Positions 59,170 to 64,000 of a stretch of 64,000 bases of DNA are shown here, in pieces (within the stretch, counting starts at the first letter, position 1; every line of letters begins with the position of its first letter). Under the pieces are notes generated by a model that saw only the letters and a list, made by a program, of their open reading frames with translations, was not told where the DNA came from and did not search any database. Source of the DNA: Bacillota bacterium (GTDB lineage: Bacteria; Bacillota; Clostridia; Oscillospirales; Acutalibacteraceae). The translations under genes and the position numbers were made by a program. Where the stretch lies: contig JAEWDK010000015.1 in the NCBI GenBank assembly GCA_023390175.1, positions 293,155 through 357,154 on the forward strand, written 5' to 3'.

Positions 59170-60036
59170 TTACTTTTTTTGGAGGAGCGACGGGTCAACA
59201 GGCTCAATCCTGTTGGCCTGAAAAATTCCCTGCTGCTTTAACAGTTCATCATAATTATCATGTGTCAGAATATAGAACTGTTTTTTTCCAAGGGCTTCAA
59301 ATACCTTTTCAATCGTAGGTTCAAGCGGGGCTCCGTTATCGAGAATTTTTTTATTGAACTCAATAAACTTTTTGTACTGCTCCGAGCCGTAGTACGGGTC
59401 ATCGTCCGGAATTGCGAACCGCTGTGGACGGTGCCGGTCTGTCAAATGCATCTCGGTCTGCACAAATCCGGGGCAGAATACTGAAAGGTCAATATCGGCG
59501 CCGGATGCTTTCAAAGATTTATACACACACTCCGACAGAGCAACAGCAGCATGTTTCGTACTGAAGTAAACAGGAGCAGAACCAAGGGTAATCAGGCCCG
59601 CGATGGAGCAGACATTTAAAATCTGGCAATGGGTACCCTGCCTTTCCATCTGCGGAATAAATTTTTTCATCATGAACCAATGTGAATAAACGTTAACTTC
59701 CGTTACCCACTTAATATCCTGTTCTTTGATGTCCAGAATATCCGCGCCGTTAGATACTCCCGCGTCATTAATCAGAATATCGCAGCGTCCGAATTCTTCC
59801 ATCGTGCGGTCAAAAATTTTCTGACATTCGTCGGAAAGAGAAACATCAGCCTGTACAGCTACGGATTTCCGTCCCATGCTCCGAATCTCTTGCGCAACCG
59901 CTTCTGCCTCGTCGCCGTGGATGTCGGCAATCAGCACGTCGGCCCCTCGCTTAGCGCATCCCAGTGCCAGAGCGCGCCCGATTCCGTTCGCGCCGCCTGT
60001 GATAACCAGAATCTTTCCCTCGTATTCGCTGATCAT
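59170..60036 (-). CDS. SDR-family dehydrogenase 1 of the OYE cluster
   Basis: A 288-residue short-chain dehydrogenase: TGGANGIGRALALGCA (NAD(P) site, Asp in IADIHG suggests NAD preference), NDAG in place of NNAG, Ser in VCSIAGL, and YFSTKHA for Tyr-x-x-x-Lys. A C-terminal extension of about 80 residues is shared with its neighbour at 60066, including FVQTEMHLTDRHRPQRFA. GGGAGGAG precedes the ATG. Substrate unknown. Confidence 0.88.
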   Translation of the reverse strand: MISEYEGKILVITGGANGIGRALALGCAKRGADVLIADIHGDEAEAVAQEIRSMGRKSVAVQADVSLSDECQKIFDRTMEEFGRCDILINDAGVSNGADILDIKEQDIKWVTEVNVYSHWFMMKKFIPQMERQGTHCQILNVCSIAGLITLGSAPVYFSTKHAAVALSECVYKSLKASGADIDLSVFCPGFVQTEMHLTDRHRPQRFAIPDDDPYYGSEQYKKFIEFNKKILDNGAPLEPTIEKVFEALGKKQFYILTHDNYDELLKQQGIFQANRIEPVDPSLLQKK

Positions 60037-60065
60037 ATTAATACTCCTCCCCTTATTTCAACCTG

Positions 60066-60905
60066 TTACTGCGGATTTTTTCCGTTGACGAGGTTTTGGA
60101 TGCGCATGCCGGCTACAACCTGTGATTCCGGATGTGTGAAGATATAGAATTTTTCATCTTCCACAGCGGTAAAGACACAGGCACCCACATAGTCAATAGG
60201 CATTCCGGTGGTAACCTGACGCTCGCTGCGGACAAATCCGGACTTAAACTCCTGGCTTTGATAATAAGGATCGTCATTCATCGCATAACGTTCCGGTCTG
60301 TGCGTGTCCGCCAAATGAATGCCCGTTTTGACAAAAGCGGGAACCAGGCAGTGCACCTGAATCCGACCAAGACCGCGATTTTTCAGCGCGAGGTATGTAC
60401 CCTCCGATGCGCCGAGCCCGGCGAATTTCGTAGCATGGTACATTACTGCGTTGCCCGACGTCATTAGTCCGGCTGTGGACTCCGTATTGATAATGACAGC
60501 GTCGGTGCCTTGCTGAATCATCTGCGGAATGAAGACGTGCATTCCGTAAAGGTGGCTCATCATGTTCACTTCGGTAATCCAGTGAATATCCTGCACGGGA
60601 ATTTCCCAAATCGGGCCGGAAACTGATACGCCCGCATTGTTAACCAGCATATCGACCCGGCCGAATGCGTCCAGTGTCAGCTTCAGCAATGCTTCGACAT
60701 TTTCAAGAATCGAGATATCAGCCTTCTGCCCAACGGCTTCGGCCCCCATGTCGCGCAGCTCACCGACAACGCGATCCACCGCAGGCTCATCGATATCATT
60801 GATAACGATTTTCATTCCGCGGAGCGCGCCTTCTTTGGCGATTGCTTCACCGATGCCGCTTCCGCCGCCCGTGATAACCAGAACTTTATCTTTAAATTCT
60901 TTCAT
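60066..60905 (-). CDS. SDR-family dehydrogenase 2 of the OYE cluster
   Basis: A 279-residue paralogue of the previous gene: TGGGSGIGEAIAKEGA, NNAG, Ser in NTESTAGL, YHATKFA, and the extension FVKTGIHLADTHRPERYA. Asp in INDIDEPA suggests NAD. The shared H-R-P-x-R-[FY]-A segment in both paralogues may shape a common substrate pocket. AAGGGGG precedes the ATG. Two dehydrogenases of one kind next to an ene-reductase suggest stepwise oxidation/reduction of one ring or alkyl skeleton. Confidence 0.88.
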   Translation of the reverse strand: MKEFKDKVLVITGGGSGIGEAIAKEGALRGMKIVINDIDEPAVDRVVGELRDMGAEAVGQKADISILENVEALLKLTLDAFGRVDMLVNNAGVSVSGPIWEIPVQDIHWITEVNMMSHLYGMHVFIPQMIQQGTDAVIINTESTAGLMTSGNAVMYHATKFAGLGASEGTYLALKNRGLGRIQVHCLVPAFVKTGIHLADTHRPERYAMNDDPYYQSQEFKSGFVRSERQVTTGMPIDYVGACVFTAVEDEKFYIFTHPESQVVAGMRIQNLVNGKNPQ

Positions 60906-60919
60906 CTTTCTCAGCCCCC

Positions 60920-62854
60920 TTAAAATACAAATGCCTTGTCATTCGCCGCATGCATCGCATTGACAATGTTGCCCGGCTTCTCCGTGTCCCCAACCAGAAC
61001 CACCTGATCAAAGGCTTGTTCCATTTCGTCAAGCAGCGAGCGGTTCGGTCTTACGCCGAGCGCAAAAACCACAACATCGGCTTTCCGCGTAACCTCAACG
61101 GCACTGGCCATAACGCCGAGGGTGATTTCTCCGTCTCCCACCGCTTTAATGGCGTGCCCCGTCAGGACTTCCACGCCGTTTTTATTCAGGCGTTCCATCA
61201 GATAGTGCAGCACGCTGGGATAAAGCGTCGTTCCGACGGAGTTCATCATTTCGACGACAGTAACCTTATTGTCGGCACTCAGATATTCGGCTGTTTCCAG
61301 TCCGGTTACACCTCCGCCGATCACAGCGACACTCTTGCCGGTAAGTTTCACTTCACCGGACAAAATCTGCTCGGCAAGAATGGCTTTCTCCGCGCCGGGA
61401 ATTCTGGGAGCAATCGGCGTGCCGCCCACTGCGAGAAACACCCCGCACGCGCCGGCCTTTTTGCATTCTTCCACCGTGCCTGCCGTATTCAAACGAACAT
61501 CAACGCCGTATTTCTTGAGTTCTGCTTCCTGCGTGTCGATCAGCTCGCCCAGAAGCTCCTTGTGAGGAGGAACCGAACCGAGTTTCACCGTTCCGCCGAG
61601 CCGGTCGCTCTTTTCAAAGAGTACCGTTTTAAAGCCTCTTTTTGCCAGCACAAGCGCCGCCTGCATTCCGGCCGGTCCGCCGCCGATGACAGCCACCGTG
61701 CGCCCGCTTCCGTCCTTTACCAGTTTATCGTCGCCATGGGTCAACTCACGGCCAAGGATCGGATTGACCGTGCATTCGATTGGCCTGCCCTGATTCGCGA
61801 TAAGGAAGCAGTTCATACAGCCGATGCATTTGCGGATCAGAACATCCTCGCCGCGCTTTGCCTTGTTTGCCCATTCCGCATCAGCCAGCAGTCCGCGCGC
61901 GACGCCTACAAAATCGGAAACGCCCTCTTCCAGCAGTTTTTCAGCGAAAGCCGGATGCTTAATGGTATTCACCGCGATGACCGGAATCTTTACATTTGCC
62001 TTGATATTCTGTGCAAGGTGCTTTTTCCAGCCTTCGGCGAAGCAGGAAGGTTCAATAATCGTCGCTCCGGATTCATAGGTGCCGCAGCTTACATTCAGGC
62101 AGGCGACACCGAGGCTCTCCACATATCTGGCAATATGGATGCACTCTTTTTCGTCGAGGCCGTCCTCAATGAATTCGCTGCCGTCTATACGGACGGAAAT
62201 CGGGAAATCAGCGCCGCACGCAAAACGGATGCCTATGATAATTTCCGTTAAGAAACGCATGCGGTTAAAAAAGTCGCCGCCGTATTTATCGGTACGTTTG
62301 TTGGTGTGCGGGCTTAAGAACTGATTCACAAGGTATCCGTGAGCGGCGTGAATCTCCACTCCGTCAAACCCTGCCGTCTTGCCGATAACCGCGCCTTTTA
62401 CAAACTTTTTGGCCATAGCCTCAACTTCAGCCGTTGTAAGCTCGCGCGGCATTTCCCCGATGATTCTGCACATAACCGGGGACGGAGCAACAATCTGCTT
62501 TCCATGCAGCAGTCTGCTCATTGTTTCATTGCCCGGATGATGCAGCTGGAGGAATATTTTCGTGTCGTAGGCGTGCACGGCCTCGGCCAGCCGAACAAGG
62601 CGCGGGATGTGTTTGGAATCCGTTGCGCACAGCTGATTGCTTTCCCCGACGCCTGTTTCCTCGTCAATCCGGCAGATTTCCGTAATAATCAGTCCGCAGC
62701 CGCCTTTTGCGCGGTCGGCATAGTAGCGTATGATTTCATCGGATGCTTCCCCCGTGGATGAGGCAAACCCGGTTCCCATCGCCGGCATGACAATTCGGTT
62801 TTTCAATTCCAGTTTTCCGATTTTCCCTTTTTCAAAAAGCTTCGTATACTTCAT
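60920..62854 (-). CDS. Old Yellow Enzyme/2,4-dienoyl-CoA-reductase-type flavoprotein (BaiCD/BaiH-like)
   Basis: A 644-residue ene-reductase: FMN-binding TIM barrel (KNRIVMPAMGTGFAS, FDGVEIHAAHGYLVNQFLSPHTNKRTD), a 4Fe-4S site (CIGCMNCF, then EC), and FAD/NAD(P) domains (VIGGGPAGMQAALVLAKRG, VIGGGVTGLETAEYL). It transfers hydride from NAD(P)H through FAD, Fe-S and FMN to an activated C=C bond. BaiCD/BaiH of bile-acid dehydroxylation and FadH share this architecture. ATG 62854 with AAAGGA upstream removes 40 residues of the longest frame. First gene of the operon. Confidence 0.9.
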   Translation of the reverse strand: MKYTKLFEKGKIGKLELKNRIVMPAMGTGFASSTGEASDEIIRYYADRAKGGCGLIITEICRIDEETGVGESNQLCATDSKHIPRLVRLAEAVHAYDTKIFLQLHHPGNETMSRLLHGKQIVAPSPVMCRIIGEMPRELTTAEVEAMAKKFVKGAVIGKTAGFDGVEIHAAHGYLVNQFLSPHTNKRTDKYGGDFFNRMRFLTEIIIGIRFACGADFPISVRIDGSEFIEDGLDEKECIHIARYVESLGVACLNVSCGTYESGATIIEPSCFAEGWKKHLAQNIKANVKIPVIAVNTIKHPAFAEKLLEEGVSDFVGVARGLLADAEWANKAKRGEDVLIRKCIGCMNCFLIANQGRPIECTVNPILGRELTHGDDKLVKDGSGRTVAVIGGGPAGMQAALVLAKRGFKTVLFEKSDRLGGTVKLGSVPPHKELLGELIDTQEAELKKYGVDVRLNTAGTVEECKKAGACGVFLAVGGTPIAPRIPGAEKAILAEQILSGEVKLTGKSVAVIGGGVTGLETAEYLSADNKVTVVEMMNSVGTTLYPSVLHYLMERLNKNGVEVLTGHAIKAVGDGEITLGVMASAVEVTRKADVVVFALGVRPNRSLLDEMEQAFDQVVLVGDTEKPGNIVNAMHAANDKAFVF

Positions 62855-62921
62855 GAAATCAGTCCTTTCCTCGCCTATCGATTTAAGTTTATTCGGATCA
62901 GTTTTGCTCCAGCGGTTCAGT

Positions 62922-62939
62922 ATGTTAATAATATAACAT
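62922..62939. promoter_or_regulatory. Inverted repeat ATGTTA/TAACAT in divergent promoter region
   Basis: ATGTTA (62922-62927) and TAACAT (62934-62939), 6 bases apart, in the 172-bp gap between the OYE operon and the divergent regulator. Candidate operator; the repeat contains -10-like TATTAA for the leftward genes. Confidence 0.4.
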
Positions 62940-63026
62940 GTTTTATTTTTAAAAGATATGGGCCGACCATACAAAACACTTGCGCTTTTTGTGCCGTGTG
63001 ACTAAAATATAAACCAGGTGATAAAG

Positions 63027-64000
63027 ATGTTGATGAAAGAATTTGTAAAAAAACTATCTGCAAAATTGAAACTTACAAGATGCAATATTGGAAATAACGC
63101 ACAAATCTTCGAGTCGAAAGAGCTTTCCCACGAGTGTATCCCCTACCGGTATGAAAATGACACTTTATATATTGTGCACGATGCAACGGTTCTGAAAGAC
63201 GCTGTTCCGCAAAATCTGATTTGCGCGGGCGACATTCCCGACGCTATTTGGGGACAGCCGGTCAACTGCATCCAGATTGATTGTGATGATTACGAGAGAA
63301 CTGTTACACTGGCCCAGAGCATTTTGAACGAAGCATACCGGATGCAGGCCCTTTATACATCTATGCTTCAGATGATCTTCGACGGAAAAGGGATTTCAAG
63401 CGTATTGGGGAATATTGGGAACCGTGTTGAAAGCTCGATTGTTATTATTGATATGAGCGGCAAAATTCTGGCCTACTCAACTCCGTTCCGGCTGGAAAAC
63501 CCTCTTTGGGTACAGAGCGTAAAGCAGAATTACTGCCCAACGGAATTTATGGAGCACATACGGAAACTCCGGCAGGAAACAGGAAAACAACCGGGCTCCG
63601 ACCCTTATGTCCGCTATTGTGAGGAGATGCAGCTTTATTATCTGTGCAGCAAAATCATGCGGGAGGACGCACTGTTCGGCTATATTTTCATGATTCAGCC
63701 AAGGAAAGAATTTGGGTCGGACTGTTATGAGATGTTATCTCTGGTCAGCAAAACGCTGACCGAGACCATGCTGAAAAATCAGGACAAAATCGCCCTGCAC
63801 TCATACCTTTACAGTGAAATGCTGACCGACATGCTGAATGGGATTCCGGAAAAGCAGGCTGCTTCCAGAATTCAGGTCAGTGAGCTTACGTTTCCTTCCT
63901 TTATGCGCGTATTGACTGTCAAATCTCTTTACTATCATGGAGAGATCAGCCTGGCCTCATCGATTCAGGCCCAGCTTGAGGAGCTTTTCCATGTGGAACA
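63027..64000 (+). CDS. PucR/CdaR-like transcriptional regulator, 3' end outside window
   Basis: The frame starting at ATG 63027 (or 63033), with AGGTGAT upstream, stays open for 324 codons to the window end. An N-terminal region with LAQSILNEAYRMQALYTSML and a PAS/GAF-like segment (VESSIVIIDMSGKILAYST, ALFGYIFMIQPRKEFG, IALHSYLYSEMLTDMLNG) is typical of the sensor part of PucR-family activators; their C-terminal HTH_30 would lie beyond 64000. Divergent from the OYE operon, which it probably controls in response to the substrate. Confidence 0.72.
   Translation, partial: MLMKEFVKKLSAKLKLTRCNIGNNAQIFESKELSHECIPYRYENDTLYIVHDATVLKDAVPQNLICAGDIPDAIWGQPVNCIQIDCDDYERTVTLAQSILNEAYRMQALYTSMLQMIFDGKGISSVLGNIGNRVESSIVIIDMSGKILAYSTPFRLENPLWVQSVKQNYCPTEFMEHIRKLRQETGKQPGSDPYVRYCEEMQLYYLCSKIMREDALFGYIFMIQPRKEFGSDCYEMLSLVSKTLTETMLKNQDKIALHSYLYSEMLTDMLNGIPEKQAASRIQVSELTFPSFMRVLTVKSLYYHGEISLASSIQAQLEELFHVE

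Noticed and set aside
60950..62251. 433-codon plus-strand frame over the OYE gene
   Set aside because: Antisense shadow; the minus strand has all FMN, Fe-S and FAD motifs.

Overview
The window looks like chromosome of a strictly anaerobic, motile Gram-positive bacterium of the class Clostridia; an Oscillospiraceae-like relative is my low-confidence guess. Supporting signs are strong AGGAGG-type ribosome binding sites, frequent TTG and GTG starts, lipoprotein and sortase-type surface signals, a hybrid-cluster protein, desulfoferrodoxin, ferredoxin-dependent 2-oxoacid oxidoreductase, DegV, and ferredoxin-like oxidoreductases. No rRNA, tRNA or CRISPR array was seen.

Layout. 1-4.8 kb: end of a short hybrid-cluster protein (hcp) with a cupin gene, then a chemoreceptor (poly-HAMP, Cys-rich PAS) with cheW on the opposite strand. 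5.1-8.0 kb: an SsuBCA/NrtABC-type ABC importer. 8.1-12.7 kb (minus): a KimA-like APC permease, an unknown 146-aa protein, and a spore-type transglutaminase (tgl) translationally coupled to an unknown 333-aa protein. 12.8-20.5 kb: a copper-handling block (DUF2318-like protein, HMA-SafE-cupredoxin fusion, CopA, lipoprotein, two-component system). 20.5-31.8 kb: redox and housekeeping genes (SDR, flavodoxin-like reductase, ferredoxin-type aldo/keto reductase, a 60-aa Cys protein with a B12/radical SAM enzyme, a TetM-like GTPase, DegV, KorAB, desulfoferrodoxin behind a clear Fur/PerR box). 32.5-37.6 kb: a transglutaminase-like lipoprotein followed by a compact type IV pilus-like operon (PilC, four small pilin-like proteins, PilT). 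37.9-40.9 kb: a large wall protein with six near-identical isopeptide-type repeats and an SPKTG sorting signal. 41.2-43.4 kb: a fumarate-reductase-type flavoprotein with a stand-alone 2Fe-2S subunit.

43.4-50.2 kb is the most unusual part: a graveyard or reservoir of RHS polymorphic-toxin tips. Four broken RHS core ends, each with a different C-terminal tip, are each followed by a different small AT-rich gene placed like an immunity gene, and three of the four units end in a strong hairpin terminator. No full-length RHS gene is present. Pieces of a MobP3-type relaxase start are mixed in, and the array ends where a truncated relaxase and a truncated leucine-rich-repeat surface protein run into each other at one deletion junction.

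50.4-58.3 kb: a complete kdpFABCDE potassium-uptake operon including the tiny kdpF. 58.6-62.9 kb (minus): an Old Yellow Enzyme/2,4-dienoyl-CoA-reductase-type flavoprotein, two related SDR dehydrogenases and a membrane protein, divergent from a PucR/CdaR-like regulator cut by the window end; this looks like an inducible redox-modification pathway for an unidentified substrate.
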